A program made the translations under genes and the position numbers. Below are positions 18,876 to 29,063 of a stretch of 64,000 nt of DNA, one piece after another; the stretch's first letter is position 1; each line of letters starts with the position of its first letter. The notes below the pieces were generated by a model. It was given only the letters and a program-made list of their open reading frames with translations. It did no database searches and was not told the DNA's origin. This DNA is from Piscirickettsiaceae bacterium (lineage in GTDB: Bacteria > Pseudomonadota > Gammaproteobacteria > Nitrosococcales > Methylophagaceae), in NCBI GenBank assembly GCA_024685975.1, contig JAIBDZ010000001.1, positions 62,001-126,000 on the forward strand. Direction: 5' to 3'.

Positions 18876-19499
18876 TTATTTTTTAATAACATCATGCTGA
18901 TATTGCGCGATGAACTGTTTCATTGTTTTGCCTCGATGACTGAGTGCATGTTTTTGCTCAGAACTCAGCTCAGCGGCACTACATTGGTGTTGTTCAACCC
19001 AAAAAACCGGATCATAACCGAAGCCGTTTTCGCCTTGAGCTTTAGGTAATATTTTGCCTTCCCAATGACCTTGGCAAATCAACGGTGTTGGATCGTTGGC
19101 ATGACGCATAAAAACAATGACACATTGGAACCGCGCGGTGCGATCAGCATCTGAGCTATCAGCATCTGAGCTATCAGATAAGGCATCTAGCAAAGCCTGT
19201 ATATTTTGACTGTCAGTTGCATCAGGGCCTGAAAAGCGCGATGAATAAATACCGGGTGCACCTTGAAGCGCATCCACTTCTAAACCTGAATCATCGGCGA
19301 TGGCTGGTAGGCCCGTCTGCTGACAAGCATGACGGGCTTTTATAATCGCATTTTCGACAAAAGTGAGGCCGGTTTCTTCTGCTTCACTGATGTTAAAGTC
19401 AGACTGTGGTATCAATTGTTGTTCAAAGGGAGATAAGAGCTGTGAAAACTCTTTTAATTTTCCCTTGTTACCACTTGCGAGTACCAGTTTTTTCATCAT
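18876..19499 (-). CDS. rdgB: dITP/XTP pyrophosphatase RdgB
   Basis: Removes non-canonical purine nucleotides (dITP, XTP) from the pool, protecting DNA. The 207-residue product starts [20 protein letters not shown] and has the signature ADDSGLEVDALQGAPGIYS. The first ATG overlaps the rph stop (TAATG), indicating coupling; the second ATG is also usable. An in-frame 15-bp tandem repeat encodes a duplicated Asp/Ser/Ala segment (SDSSDADSSDADRTAR) in a surface-loop position between conserved blocks. The rest matches the family, so activity is probably unaffected. Confidence 0.95.
   Translation of the reverse strand: MMKKLVLASGNKGKLKEFSQLLSPFEQQLIPQSDFNISEAEETGLTFVENAIIKARHACQQTGLPAIADDSGLEVDALQGAPGIYSSRFSGPDATDSQNIQALLDALSDSSDADSSDADRTARFQCVIVFMRHANDPTPLICQGHWEGKILPKAQGENGFGYDPVFWVEQHQCSAAELSSEQKHALSHRGKTMKQFIAQYQHDVIKK
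19143..19177. repeat. 15-bp tandem repeat inside rdgB
   Basis: ATCAGCATCTGAGCT occurs twice perfectly in tandem, followed by ATCAG (2.3 copies). As 15 bp is a multiple of three, the rdgB frame is kept and five residues are duplicated. Confidence 0.9.
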
Positions 19500-20215
19500 T
19501 ATTCTGCTAAGGCGTCGCGTTGTTTTTCCATTAATGTTTCAATACCTGAACGAGCTAAATCAAGCATGGACTGTAATTCATCGGCACGAAAAGCATGACC
19601 TTCGGCTGTTCCTTGTAATTCGATATAGGCACCTGCATCATTCATCACGACATTCATATCTGTTTCAGCACTAGAATCTTCATCGTAGTCTAAATCCAAT
19701 ACGGGTGTTCCTTGGTAGATACCAACCGAAACAGAAGCGACTTGACCATGAAGAGGATTTTTTTTGATTTTTCTGGTCGCGATAAGATGATTGATAGCAT
19801 CTTGCAACGCAACAAATGCACCTGTGATAGAGGCCGTACGTGTACCGCCGTCAGCTTGAATAACATCACAATCGATCGTAATAGAACGTTCGCCTAAGGC
19901 CGATAAGTCAACCGCTGCGCGTAATGAACGACCGATGAGGCGTTGAATTTCCATTGTGCGGCCGCTTTGTTTGCCACGTGCTGCTTCACGGCCCATTCTG
20001 CTGCCGGTAGAGCGAGGCAACATGCCATATTCTGCTGTCACCCAACCTTCATTTTTGCCACGTAAAAATGGTGGTATTTTTTCTTCAACAGAAGCGGTAC
20101 ATAGTACTTTAGTGTCGCCAAACTCAACTAATACAGAGCCTTCAGCATGTTTAGTGTAATTGCGAGTAATGTTGATGGTACGCAGTTCGTTTGGTTGACG
20201 GCCGCTTGGACGCAT
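19499..20215 (-). CDS. rph: Ribonuclease PH
   Basis: Phosphate-dependent 3'-to-5' exoribonuclease that trims tRNA 3' ends. The 238-residue product starts [20 protein letters not shown] and has the conserved RNase PH segments [31 protein letters not shown] and [18 protein letters not shown]. It is the first gene of the rph-rdgB-hemW operon and divergent from yicC, as in E. coli. Confidence 0.97.
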   Translation of the reverse strand: MRPSGRQPNELRTINITRNYTKHAEGSVLVEFGDTKVLCTASVEEKIPPFLRGKNEGWVTAEYGMLPRSTGSRMGREAARGKQSGRTMEIQRLIGRSLRAAVDLSALGERSITIDCDVIQADGGTRTASITGAFVALQDAINHLIATRKIKKNPLHGQVASVSVGIYQGTPVLDLDYDEDSSAETDMNVVMNDAGAYIELQGTAEGHAFRADELQSMLDLARSGIETLMEKQRDALAE

Positions 20216-20248
20216 AGTGGGTTCCTTAAGGATGAAAAAAATAGCGCC

Positions 20249-20254
20249 ATTATA
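20249..20254 (-). promoter_or_regulatory. Candidate -10 element of rph
   Basis: On the minus strand TATAAT (perfect) lies 33 bases before the rph start codon, with no good -35 at 17 bases. It is the best candidate for the rph operon promoter in the rph/yicC divergent spacer. Confidence 0.4.
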
Positions 20255-20323
20255 CGTGGCTCGGATGCTATTGATGGGGGTTTTCGTTAAGATAGGCGTT
20301 TTTATACGATGTTAGGAATGACT

Positions 20324-21190
20324 GTGATACGAAGCATGACCGCATTTGCGCGCGAAGAGCAAACAACCGCCCAAGGTGAACTGATTTGGGAGGTGCGCTC
20401 AGTCAACCACCGTTATTTAGATGTATCGTTGCGGCTCGATGAGCGATTTAGAGCGCTTGAAATGCCAATGCGAAAATTATTATCTGACAAATTAGCGCGC
20501 GGTAAAGTGGATGCCACTTTGCGCTATAACCCTAATGAAACTGATAACCATCACTTTAATGTCAACGAAGCATTGAGCCAGACATTATTAAAGCAATGTG
20601 ACTGGTTAGCATCACAAACAACACAAGCAATGCCGATTGACCCTTTGAAAGTGTTGCAATGGCCTGGCGTGATTAAAACCCAAGAAATAGACCAAGATGC
20701 ATTAAATGACGCCGTGATGACATCATTGACTGCAGCAGTTGAGATCTTAATTCAATCAAGAGAAACGGAAGGGCATGCTTTAAAAGGCATGATTATTCAA
20801 CGCTGTGATGACATCGCATTGATTGCCCAATCGGTGAGACAACGTATGCCAAACATTGTCGCGGAATATCAACAACGCATGACAGATCGGATTAGCGAAT
20901 TACAAGTCACTATCGATCCTGAACGTTTAGAACAAGAGTTGGTTTTATTGGCCCAAAAAAGTGATGTTGCTGAAGAATTAGACCGTTTAGAAAGCCATAT
21001 CGTTGAAGTCCGTGACGTGTTGGAACGAGATGAACCTGTTGGCCGGAGGCTTGATTTCTTAATGCAAGAGCTCAACCGTGAAGCCAATACATTGGGGTCA
21101 AAATCAATCAATACTGAAACAACCAACCACTCTGTGACCTTGAAAGTATTGATTGAGCAGATGCGGGAGCAGATTCAGAATATTGAGTGA
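20324..21190 (+). CDS. yicC: YicC-family endoribonuclease
   Basis: The 288-residue product (from the GTG start at 20324) begins IRSMTAFAREEQ after the initiator and has VNHRYLDVSLRLDERFRALE. The C-terminal DUF1732 region is REANTLGSKSINTETTNHSV. The length equals E. coli YicC, which has been described as an RNase affecting sRNA (RyhB) decay. I chose GTG 20324 because AGGA lies six bases upstream and family members start MIRSMTA; the track's ATG 20309 would add five residues. Convergent with the ChrR-like cupin. Confidence 0.92.
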   Translation: MIRSMTAFAREEQTTAQGELIWEVRSVNHRYLDVSLRLDERFRALEMPMRKLLSDKLARGKVDATLRYNPNETDNHHFNVNEALSQTLLKQCDWLASQTTQAMPIDPLKVLQWPGVIKTQEIDQDALNDAVMTSLTAAVEILIQSRETEGHALKGMIIQRCDDIALIAQSVRQRMPNIVAEYQQRMTDRISELQVTIDPERLEQELVLLAQKSDVAEELDRLESHIVEVRDVLERDEPVGRRLDFLMQELNREANTLGSKSINTETTNHSVTLKVLIEQMREQIQNIE

Positions 21191-21886
21191 TCAGCTCATC
21201 GCGGCATGGACGCGTTTGATTTGTGCATCTACTTGATTAAGGTGATGTTGTTTTATCCAAAAAGTGACGCCTTGCGGGCCTGATTTTGCTGTTAACGCGC
21301 TATGGCAGGGTAGGCGTAGCCAACTTTCAGTTGTAAATGTTTCATTGTTGACGAGCATGTCGCCGGAAAGGACGAGTATTTCTAAGCCTTTGGGGGCTGC
21401 GATAACAATGTCTTTATGGGCTGGCCAAGATTGAACCGCAACGTGTTCAATCTTATCTTTATAAAGTGGCACTGTGCTGACGCCATTGGCGATGGTTTGT
21501 GGTTGTTGATGATAATTAAGGTTGATATGGGTTTTGTCGTCAGGGTCAAATTGCCATAGTTTGACAAAAATTCGACAGCCTTCTTGCGAATACGGGCTAT
21601 GGTGCGAATGTGGTGGGTTACGAATATAACTTCCCGCGGGATAGTCGCCATGTTCGTCTTGAAATGTGCCCGCTAAGACAATGAATTCTTCTCCGCCGGT
21701 ATGAATATGATCTGAAAAATGGCTATCAGCTGCATATTGTACGATAGAGGTTGCTCTCGCAATTTCCCCGCCGACACGATCTAAAGGCCGTCGTAATACA
21801 CCTGCCATTGGGGAGTTTTGCCAAGGCATGTTTTGGCTGTGCACGATAACGGGTTGGCTAAAGTCGGCGTTAATTTGTGTTTTCAT
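21191..21886 (-). CDS. ChrR-like cupin protein
   Basis: A 231-residue protein with two cupin halves. The first has DHIHTGGEEFIVLAGTFQDE (metal-binding His-x-His and Glu) and IRNPPHSHHSPYS. The second half is more degenerate. This resembles the cupin domain of the zinc anti-sigma factor ChrR. However, no N-terminal zinc-binding HxxxCxxC anti-sigma domain is seen, and no ECF sigma gene is adjacent, so an anti-sigma role is not supported. Possibly a small metalloenzyme. Ends one base after the yicC stop on the opposite strand. Confidence 0.8.
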   Translation of the reverse strand: MKTQINADFSQPVIVHSQNMPWQNSPMAGVLRRPLDRVGGEIARATSIVQYAADSHFSDHIHTGGEEFIVLAGTFQDEHGDYPAGSYIRNPPHSHHSPYSQEGCRIFVKLWQFDPDDKTHINLNYHQQPQTIANGVSTVPLYKDKIEHVAVQSWPAHKDIVIAAPKGLEILVLSGDMLVNNETFTTESWLRLPCHSALTAKSGPQGVTFWIKQHHLNQVDAQIKRVHAAMS

Positions 21887-22038
21887 GATAGTGAATGATA
21901 CGTTTTTTTTGTGATTATGGCAGCTAGTTAAAAAGAAGATAAAGGGACAATTGAGGCATTGAGTGATTTTCTGTTTTTGATGTGTGGTTGAAGCTGGTAT
22001 CCTTAATCTATTGCTATTGTTTAAATGGAAATGTGTAC

Positions 22039-22650
22039 ATGTCTGGTAGCCTTTTTATCGTTGCAGCGCCATCTGGGGCGGGGAAAACAAGTTTAGTGAA
22101 TGCCTTAGTTGCTGAGCAGCAGGATATTGCTTTGTCTGTTTCGCATACAACTCGGGCAGCGAGAGTCGGCGAACAAGATGGTAAAGACTATTTTTTTGTG
22201 AGCCAAGAACATTTTTCAAGCATGCAGGCAGAAGGGGCTTTTTTAGAATCAGCCACTGTTTTTGACCATAGTTATGGAACGTCATCCGAAGCCGTTTTTT
22301 CACAATTAAAGGCCGGCGTTGACGTGATCCTTGAGATTGATTGGCAGGGAGCGGAACAAGTCAGAAGAAACTACCCCGATAGTACGAGTGTCTTTATATT
22401 ACCGCCTTCGAAAGAAGCATTAGAAGAACGGCTGCGCGGTCGTGGGCAGGATGATGAGTCAACGATTGCTCGGCGAATGCAAGATGCGGAAAATGAAATT
22501 TCACATTATGTGGAGTTTGATTATTTGATTGTGAATGATGATTTTGAGCAGGCTTTATCTCAGTTGGTGGCGATTATTACCGCAAGACGACAATCGATGG
22601 CGATCCAAAAGTCAGTGCAAGCGCCACTATTGACGGCTTTGCTAGCCTAA
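22039..22650 (+). CDS. gmk: Guanylate kinase
   Basis: Phosphorylates GMP and dGMP to the diphosphates. Start chosen at ATG 22039 (MSGSLFIVAAPSGAGKTSLV), which gives the standard 203-residue protein. The track start at 21982 adds 19 residues not typical of the family. The P-loop is APSGAGKTS, and the GMP-binding region (SHTTRAARVGEQDGKDYFFV) is intact. First of the gmk-rpoZ-spoT series conserved across gammaproteobacteria, which groups GMP metabolism with the stringent response. Confidence 0.97.
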   Translation: MSGSLFIVAAPSGAGKTSLVNALVAEQQDIALSVSHTTRAARVGEQDGKDYFFVSQEHFSSMQAEGAFLESATVFDHSYGTSSEAVFSQLKAGVDVILEIDWQGAEQVRRNYPDSTSVFILPPSKEALEERLRGRGQDDESTIARRMQDAENEISHYVEFDYLIVNDDFEQALSQLVAIITARRQSMAIQKSVQAPLLTALLA

Positions 22651-22698
22651 TGCAGCGATATTTCGTACAATAATTGGTTTTAATTTCGGGGAAAAACG

Positions 22699-22953
22699 AT
22701 GGCACGTACCACCGTAGAAGATTGTTTAGATAATGTGGATAACCGCTTCCAATTAGTCATGGTTGCGTCAAAGCGCGCCCGTGAAATAGCTTCAGGCGCT
22801 GACCCATTAGTTGAACGCGATAATGATAAGCCAACAGTGATTGCACTACGTGAAATTGCAGCGGGTCTTATTGATGCGTCAATTTTAGATAAAACAGTCG
22901 ACACTGTTGTGGCAGAAGAAGCCATAAGTGACGACGCTGCAGCAGCAGAATAA
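22699..22953 (+). CDS. rpoZ: RNA polymerase omega subunit
   Basis: The 84-residue omega subunit ([20 protein letters not shown], followed by [11 protein letters not shown]) helps assemble the beta-prime subunit. In E. coli it contributes to a ppGpp-binding site on RNA polymerase. Positioned directly before spoT; the annotated spoT start overlaps its last 26 bases. Confidence 0.97.
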   Translation: MARTTVEDCLDNVDNRFQLVMVASKRAREIASGADPLVERDNDKPTVIALREIAAGLIDASILDKTVDTVVAEEAISDDAAAAE

Positions 22954-25123
22954 TACGGTGAATGCAAAGCCTACGGTCGATTCAGAATTAGAGCTCATCC
23001 ATGATGCTGAGCCTAAGTTGACCATTGATGATTTATGCTTTGCAACATCAAACTATTTAGAAAGTAGTCAAGTTGAGGCTATCCGCAAAGCGTATTTCTT
23101 TGCGGAAGAAGCCCATAAAGAACAAAAACGCCGTTCTGGCGATCCGTATATTACCCATCCACTTGCGGTTTCGCATGTATTAGCCATGATGCATATGGAT
23201 CATGAGTGCATTATGGCCGGGCTATTGCATGATGTGATCGAAGACACTGAAGTCAGTCGTGAAGTATTGGCTAAAGAGTTTAGTGAAGAAGTCGCGTTAT
23301 TAGTCGATGGGGTCAGCAAGTTAGCAAAAGCCACTTTTGAAACGAAACAACATGCGCAAGCAGAAAGCTTGAGAAAAATGTTGTTAGCCATGTCGCAAGA
23401 TATTCGGGTAATTATCGTAAAGTTGGCCGATAGGCTACACAATATGCGTACTCTCGGGCATTTGGGCCCAGAAAAACGTCGCCGGATTGCCGAAGAAACA
23501 TTAGAAATTTATGCGCCAATTGCGCAACGCTTAGGGATGAACTTAATGCGTTGTGAGCTAGAAGATTTAGGTTTTCATGTGTTATATCCTGTTCGTTATC
23601 GGGTGTTGGCAAATGAAATTCGAAAATCTCGTGGTAATCGAAAAGAAATTGTTGGTCAGATCACTGATTCGATTATGCATAGAATGGCACAAGAAGGTCT
23701 GACGGCAGATATCCAAGGTCGCGAAAAAAATCTCTATAGCCTGTACAAAAAAATGGTTGGGAAAAAGTTATCTTTTTCTGAAGTATTAGATGTTTACGCT
23801 TTTCGGATTATTGTCGATGATGTCGATGCCTGTTATCGTATGTTAGGCGTTGTGCATAATCTATATAAGCCGATACAACAACGCTTTAAAGACTATATCG
23901 CGATTCCAAAAGCTAATGGCTATCAATCATTACATACTGTCTTAATTGGCCCTTATGGTGTGCCAGTTGAAGTACAAATTCGGTCGCGAGATATGGACCA
24001 AATGGCGGAAGCCGGTGTGGCTGCACATTGGTTATATAAAGCGGGTGAAAATGTATCGGGTAACCTCGCGCACAGACTAGCGCGTCAGTGGTTACAAGGT
24101 ATTCTAGAAATGCAAAAAGAGTCAGGAGACTCTATTGAGTTTTTAGAGAACTTACGCATTGATCTATTCCCCGAAGAAATTTATGTCTTTACCCCAACCG
24201 GTAAGATTATGACGTTGCCGAAAGGTGCCACTGTAGTCGATTTTGCTTATGCTGTGCATACAGATGTCGGTAACCATTGTGTTGGCGCTAAAGTAGGCAG
24301 ACATCTTGTGCCATTGAGTACGTCACTAGAAACCGGACAATCAGTAGAAATTATTACCGCTGACTCTGCTCATCCGAATGCGTCTTGGTTAAATTATGTA
24401 ACAACATCAAGGGCGAGAAGTAGTATTCGCCACTATTTAAAACAATTACAAGACGATGAAGCGACATTGCTGGGTCGGCATATGTTGACTAAAAGTTTAC
24501 AGGCTTTTTCTTATAGCTTTGACGACCTAGATGAAATAAAGATAGCTGAAGTTGTTCGCCATTTTGAAGCCGAGAGCTTTGAGCGTTTATTAGAAGAAAT
24601 TGGACTTGGTGATAGAGCGGCGTTATTAGTTGCTCAAAAATTGGTTTATGGTGATGATGCGGCCGAAGATGTGCCACAAGCACCATTGATGATTGCGGGC
24701 ACAGAAGGCATGGTGGTCAGTTTTGGTCGTTGCTGTCACCCAATTCCAGGTGATCCTATTCATGGTTTCATTAGTTCTGGTCGTGGCATTGTTATTCATC
24801 AAGATAATTGTAGAAATACGCTTAGTCTGCGTGCACAAAGTGAAAAATGGTTAGCTGTTGCTTGGGCGGATGATATTAACCGCGAGTTTTCAGTTGAAAT
24901 TTTAGTGCATGTGAAAAATAAGCGCGGTGTATTGGCCACTGTAGCGGCAGCCATTTCAGAAAATAATTCGAATATTGAAAATGTCATTGTGGATGAAAGA
25001 GACAGTGAGTTTACTGATTTGAAATTGACCATTGGCGTGTTAGACAGAATTCACCTCGCCAATGTCATTCGTCGTTTAAGACGGATTGATGTGGTCAAAC
25101 GGATTACCCGATTAAAACACTAA
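22928..25123 (+). CDS. spoT: Bifunctional (p)ppGpp synthetase/hydrolase SpoT
   Basis: Controls the alarmone (p)ppGpp. Domains in order: HD hydrolase ([12 protein letters not shown], intact HD, about residues 60-200), synthetase ([13 protein letters not shown] upstream; [19 protein letters not shown]), TGS ([20 protein letters not shown]), helical/zinc-finger-like region ([17 protein letters not shown]) and C-terminal ACT ([20 protein letters not shown]). The RFKD motif is the RxKD form found in bifunctional enzymes. 731 residues. The start is uncertain: GTG 22928 overlaps rpoZ by 26 bases, while GTG 22958 just after the rpoZ stop would give 721 residues with a poorer ribosome site. Confidence 0.96.
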   Translation: MTTLQQQNNTVNAKPTVDSELELIHDAEPKLTIDDLCFATSNYLESSQVEAIRKAYFFAEEAHKEQKRRSGDPYITHPLAVSHVLAMMHMDHECIMAGLLHDVIEDTEVSREVLAKEFSEEVALLVDGVSKLAKATFETKQHAQAESLRKMLLAMSQDIRVIIVKLADRLHNMRTLGHLGPEKRRRIAEETLEIYAPIAQRLGMNLMRCELEDLGFHVLYPVRYRVLANEIRKSRGNRKEIVGQITDSIMHRMAQEGLTADIQGREKNLYSLYKKMVGKKLSFSEVLDVYAFRIIVDDVDACYRMLGVVHNLYKPIQQRFKDYIAIPKANGYQSLHTVLIGPYGVPVEVQIRSRDMDQMAEAGVAAHWLYKAGENVSGNLAHRLARQWLQGILEMQKESGDSIEFLENLRIDLFPEEIYVFTPTGKIMTLPKGATVVDFAYAVHTDVGNHCVGAKVGRHLVPLSTSLETGQSVEIITADSAHPNASWLNYVTTSRARSSIRHYLKQLQDDEATLLGRHMLTKSLQAFSYSFDDLDEIKIAEVVRHFEAESFERLLEEIGLGDRAALLVAQKLVYGDDAAEDVPQAPLMIAGTEGMVVSFGRCCHPIPGDPIHGFISSGRGIVIHQDNCRNTLSLRAQSEKWLAVAWADDINREFSVEILVHVKNKRGVLATVAAAISENNSNIENVIVDERDSEFTDLKLTIGVLDRIHLANVIRRLRRIDVVKRITRLKH

Positions 25124-25143
25124 TTTTTGGAGAACGATAGCAA

Positions 25144-25530
25144 ATGGCACGTGACATTATTCACACTGATAAAGCACCTCAAGCAATTGGTACCTACTCT
25201 CAAGCCGTCAAAGTGGGCGATGTGGTGTATTTGTCTGGACAAATTCCATTGGTGCCAGAAACGATGACGGTTGTTGAAGGTGATATGGCTACCCAAGTGC
25301 GTCGTGTGTTTGATAATTTATCTGCTGTCGCTGAAGCGGCTGGTGGTCGTTTACAAGATATTGTGAAATTAAATATTTTTCTGACAGATTTAAGTCATTT
25401 TGCGACGGTGAATGACATTATGGCGGAATACTTTGAACAACCTTATCCGGCACGAGCGGCGATAGGCGTGGCTTCTTTACCTAAAGATGTGCCTGTCGAG
25501 ATGGATGGTGTGATGCACTTAGACGCCTAA
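25144..25530 (+). CDS. ridA: RidA family enamine/imine deaminase
   Basis: The 128-residue protein hydrolyses reactive enamine/imine intermediates (such as 2-aminoacrylate) released by PLP enzymes. The N-terminal segment [17 protein letters not shown] and the C-terminal segment [20 protein letters not shown], with the catalytic arginine, match the RidA/YjgF subfamily. It is 20 bases after spoT with GGAGAACG as ribosome site, in the usual spoT-ridA-recG order. Confidence 0.95.
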   Translation: MARDIIHTDKAPQAIGTYSQAVKVGDVVYLSGQIPLVPETMTVVEGDMATQVRRVFDNLSAVAEAAGGRLQDIVKLNIFLTDLSHFATVNDIMAEYFEQPYPARAAIGVASLPKDVPVEMDGVMHLDA

Positions 25531-25544
25531 TCGGTTTTCTGACT

Positions 25545-27644
25545 TTGGCTGTCAACGACAGACAAGTAACCCTTGCGAGTCCTGTCACTGAGTTGAAAGG
25601 CGTTGGCAGTAAAGTCGCAGAACGATTAGCTAAGTTAGGTATTGAGCAGATCCAAGATCTGTTATTTCACTTACCTTTACGTTATCAAGATCGAACTCGC
25701 CTTGTTCCTCTTGGTAGTTTGAAGGCGCCACAAGAAGCGTTAATTGAAGGCACGGTGAGGTTGAGCCAAGTTAAATTTGGTCGCCGTCGTTCTTTAGTCT
25801 GTTATATCGATGATGGCACAGGGTCATTGATTTTACGTTTTTTCCACTTTTCTAAAACGCAACAACAGCAATTATCGCAAGGAACCCGTGTTCGTTGTTT
25901 TGGCGAGATCCGTCATGGGTCACAAGCAGTAGAAATGGTGCATCCTGAATATCAGATCATCGCGGCTGATAAAATTGTCCCTGTTGATGCTGATTTGACG
26001 CCGATTTATCCGACAACAGAAGGTCTGCATCAATTAAGCTTTAGAAAGTTGATTCAGCAAGCCTTAACATTGCTTAATACTGAGCATGTTTTACCTGAAT
26101 TATTACCAGATGAAGCCCGATTGCATGATGCTGCTCATTATCAATTAGATGACGCATTACGATTTGTTCACCAACCGCCGCCAGATGTAGATATCGCGCT
26201 GTTATTAGATAAGAAACATCCGACGCAGCGTCGTTTGGCTTACGAAGAATTATTAGCGCAGCAATTAAGCCTACGTTTGGTCAAACAACAAGCGCAAGAC
26301 TATGCCGCGCCGGTGTTTTTGCCTAACGGTCACTTGTATCGAGCGATGATGGCTTCATTGCCTTTCTCCTTGACGTCAGCACAAGACAAAGTGTTGACTG
26401 AAATCACCAACGATATGCAACAGGCGATCCCAATGCAACGTTTGGTTCAAGGCGATGTTGGATCGGGAAAGACTGTGGTGGCTGCATTAGCGTTATTGGC
26501 TGCGGTCGATGCGGGCTATCAAGCCGCAATGATGGCACCGACTGAGTTATTAGCTGAACAACATTTCCAGACATTAACTCGTTGGTTTGCTCCGTTGGGA
26601 GTGAATGTGGGCTGGTGTGTGGGTAAGCAAACAGCTGCACAACGTCAATTAGTCATATCAGGGTTAAGCGACGGATCTATTCAGGTTGTGGTGGGTACTC
26701 ATGCTTTATTTCAAGAAGCAGTGCATTTTTCGACGTTGGGTTTGGTCGTCATTGATGAGCAGCATCGTTTTGGTGTGCATCAGCGATTGGCATTGCGAGA
26801 CAAAGGAAAACAAGCAGAGGCATATCCTCATCAATTAGTGATGACAGCCACGCCTATTCCGCGCACATTAGCGATGACGGCTTATGCTGATTTAAATGTG
26901 TCGGTGATCGATGAGTTACCTCCAGGCCGTACGCCAGTCACTACCGTCGTGATACCTGATTCACGCCGAGAAGAGGTCATTCAACGTGTTTACTCAGCTT
27001 GCCAAGATAGGCGTCAGGTCTATTGGGTGTGTACATTGATTGAAGAATCAGAGCATTTACAATGTCAGGCGGCAGAAGATACCGCACAAGATTTACAAAA
27101 TGTATTACCTGATTTACGTGTTACTTTGGTTCATGGCAGAATGAAGGCGGCTGAAAAAGAGGCCGTGATGGCTCACTTTAAGGCTGGCGAAATAGACTTA
27201 CTGGTGGCGACAACGGTCATTGAAGTGGGTGTTGATGTGCCCAATGCCAGTTTGATGGTGATCGAGAATGCCGAGCGTTTAGGGTTGGCTCAATTACATC
27301 AATTGCGTGGTCGAGTTGGCCGTGGCCAGATTGAGAGTCACTGTGTGCTGATGTACCATCCACCATTGTCAGAACAAGGTGAGTTTCGTTTGCGCTGTTT
27401 GCGGGAAAGTCATGATGGTTTTGTGATTGCGCAACGTGATTTAGAATTGCGGGGCCCTGGTGAAATATTAGGAACAAGACAGACAGGGCTGCCACAATTT
27501 AGAGTGGCGGATTTGTTATCGGATCAAGATTTGGTTGATGTGATGCCGGCAGCGGCTGACGCGGTATTAGCGGTTGCTCCGCAACAAGTGAGTGCGTTGA
27601 TTACCCGTTGGTTTGGTCATACTTTAGATTGTGGACATGTGTAA
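25545..27644 (+). CDS. recG: ATP-dependent DNA helicase RecG
   Basis: Remodels stalled replication forks and branched DNA. The 699-residue product has an N-terminal wedge/OB-fold domain (GVGSKVAERLAKLGIEQIQDL, about residues 20-160), Walker A GDVGSGKTVVAAL, a DEQH box (VIDEQHRFGVHQRLAL) and the C-terminal helicase motif QLRGRVGRGQIESHC. The start is a TTG at 25545, 14 bases after ridA; I see no in-frame ATG that preserves the conserved N-terminus, so expression may be low. Confidence 0.95.
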   Translation: MAVNDRQVTLASPVTELKGVGSKVAERLAKLGIEQIQDLLFHLPLRYQDRTRLVPLGSLKAPQEALIEGTVRLSQVKFGRRRSLVCYIDDGTGSLILRFFHFSKTQQQQLSQGTRVRCFGEIRHGSQAVEMVHPEYQIIAADKIVPVDADLTPIYPTTEGLHQLSFRKLIQQALTLLNTEHVLPELLPDEARLHDAAHYQLDDALRFVHQPPPDVDIALLLDKKHPTQRRLAYEELLAQQLSLRLVKQQAQDYAAPVFLPNGHLYRAMMASLPFSLTSAQDKVLTEITNDMQQAIPMQRLVQGDVGSGKTVVAALALLAAVDAGYQAAMMAPTELLAEQHFQTLTRWFAPLGVNVGWCVGKQTAAQRQLVISGLSDGSIQVVVGTHALFQEAVHFSTLGLVVIDEQHRFGVHQRLALRDKGKQAEAYPHQLVMTATPIPRTLAMTAYADLNVSVIDELPPGRTPVTTVVIPDSRREEVIQRVYSACQDRRQVYWVCTLIEESEHLQCQAAEDTAQDLQNVLPDLRVTLVHGRMKAAEKEAVMAHFKAGEIDLLVATTVIEVGVDVPNASLMVIENAERLGLAQLHQLRGRVGRGQIESHCVLMYHPPLSEQGEFRLRCLRESHDGFVIAQRDLELRGPGEILGTRQTGLPQFRVADLLSDQDLVDVMPAAADAVLAVAPQQVSALITRWFGHTLDCGHV

Positions 27645-27660
27645 ATGATAAGTAGGCTTC

Positions 27661-28197
27661 ATGATTGAGTTAGTGAATTGGCATCCAGTGCAGCGTCGAT
27701 TAATGCCAAAAGCATTGCGTCCATGGTTGGCTGAAAAAGGGTCTTTAACACGGCGCCTTCGCCGCTTTAATCAAGTTGATTTCTCAGTACAATTGCTAGG
27801 AAATAGTTGGATTAAACCTTTAGCAGATGAAAGTTTGAAGTTGAATTTGGCTATGTCGGCGTTAGCGTATCAACGAGAAGTATTGTTGATGGATGGTGAT
27901 AGGGCAAATGTGTATGCCAGAACGATTATTCCACAGCAAACATATCAATCCATGCCGCATTTATTTAACCGGTTAGGTGGCCGCTCTTTGGGGGATATGT
28001 TGTTTTCTCACCCTTCGGTCGAACGTGGCCCGATTGAAATCGCCCGCTTACGGCCAGGACAATGGTTATATGAAGTGGCTTTATTTGAGCAATATGACCG
28101 TCCTGAATATTTATGGGGAAGGCGATCAGTGATGTATTTGAAGGGGATGCCTTTATTGATCAATGAATTCTTTTTACCAGCGATAGAAATATCATGA
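27661..28197 (+). CDS. ubiC: Chorismate pyruvate-lyase
   Basis: First committed enzyme of ubiquinone synthesis: chorismate to 4-hydroxybenzoate plus pyruvate. The 178-residue product has the family pattern ([49 protein letters not shown]). It overlaps ubiA by four bases (ATGA), so the two consecutive enzymes of the pathway are translationally coupled. Begins 16 bases after recG. Confidence 0.92.
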   Translation: MIELVNWHPVQRRLMPKALRPWLAEKGSLTRRLRRFNQVDFSVQLLGNSWIKPLADESLKLNLAMSALAYQREVLLMDGDRANVYARTIIPQQTYQSMPHLFNRLGGRSLGDMLFSHPSVERGPIEIARLRPGQWLYEVALFEQYDRPEYLWGRRSVMYLKGMPLLINEFFLPAIEIS

Positions 28198-29063
28198 TGA
28201 TGAGCGGTAAGTTAATGCCTTATATGCAGCTGATGCGTTTAGATAGGCCGATTGGAATTTTATTGTTGTTATGGCCTACTTTGGCTGCTTTGTGGATTGC
28301 GGCAGAAGGTGTGCCGGATATTGATGTGTTATTTATTTTTACGCTAGGTGTCATCGTGATGCGAAGTGCCGGCTGCGTGATTAATGATTATGCTGATCGT
28401 AATATTGATGGGCATATTGCGAGGACACAAAACCGTCCATTAGCGACGGGCGCATTGAGCGAATATGATGCTTTAAAGTTGTTTGCTATTTTGGGCATTG
28501 TGGCATTTATTCTCGTATTATTTTTAAATGAATTGACGGTATTGATGTCCATTATTGGATTATTTCTAGCCGCCAGTTATCCCTTTATGAAACGATATAC
28601 TTATTTCCCACAAGTTTATTTAGGGGCGGCATTTGGCTGGGCGATTCCGATGGCATTTGCTGCTCAAACGGGAGAGGTGCCAGCGATAGCATGGTTGTTA
28701 TTTGTTGCTAATGTTGTTTGGTCGACGATTTACGATACGTTTTACGCGATGGCTGATAGGGAAGACGATATCGTGGTTGGAGTAAAGTCGACCGCAGTTT
28801 TATTTGGTCAAGATGATAAAGCCATTACGGCGATCCTCCAGATCGTTTTTGCACTGACAATGCTACTTATCGGTAGTCAATTGGCCTTCAGCTTTGTTTA
28901 TTATGTTGCTGTATTGGTTGTGTTAGGTTTATTTGTGTATCAGCAGCGCCTAATACGAAATCGTGAACCTGCTAAATGTATACAGGCTTTTTTAAATAAT
29001 AATTGGGTTGGTGCGATCTTGTTTGTCGGTATTGTGACCCATTATGCTTTGCTGACATCATGA
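28194..29063 (+). CDS. ubiA: 4-hydroxybenzoate octaprenyltransferase
   Basis: Inner-membrane prenyltransferase that attaches the polyprenyl tail to 4-hydroxybenzoate. 289 residues with about eight to nine membrane helices. Both aspartate-rich motifs are present: [20 protein letters not shown] (substrate diphosphate/Mg2+ site) and [16 protein letters not shown]. It works directly on the product of UbiC. The N-terminus has three alternative methionines (MMMSGKLM). Confidence 0.97.
   Translation: MMMSGKLMPYMQLMRLDRPIGILLLLWPTLAALWIAAEGVPDIDVLFIFTLGVIVMRSAGCVINDYADRNIDGHIARTQNRPLATGALSEYDALKLFAILGIVAFILVLFLNELTVLMSIIGLFLAASYPFMKRYTYFPQVYLGAAFGWAIPMAFAAQTGEVPAIAWLLFVANVVWSTIYDTFYAMADREDDIVVGVKSTAVLFGQDDKAITAILQIVFALTMLLIGSQLAFSFVYYVAVLVVLGLFVYQQRLIRNREPAKCIQAFLNNNWVGAILFVGIVTHYALLTS

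Noticed and set aside
21191-21886. Anti-sigma factor ChrR
   Set aside because: Only the cupin part matches. The zinc-binding anti-sigma domain is missing and no sigma-E-type gene is adjacent.
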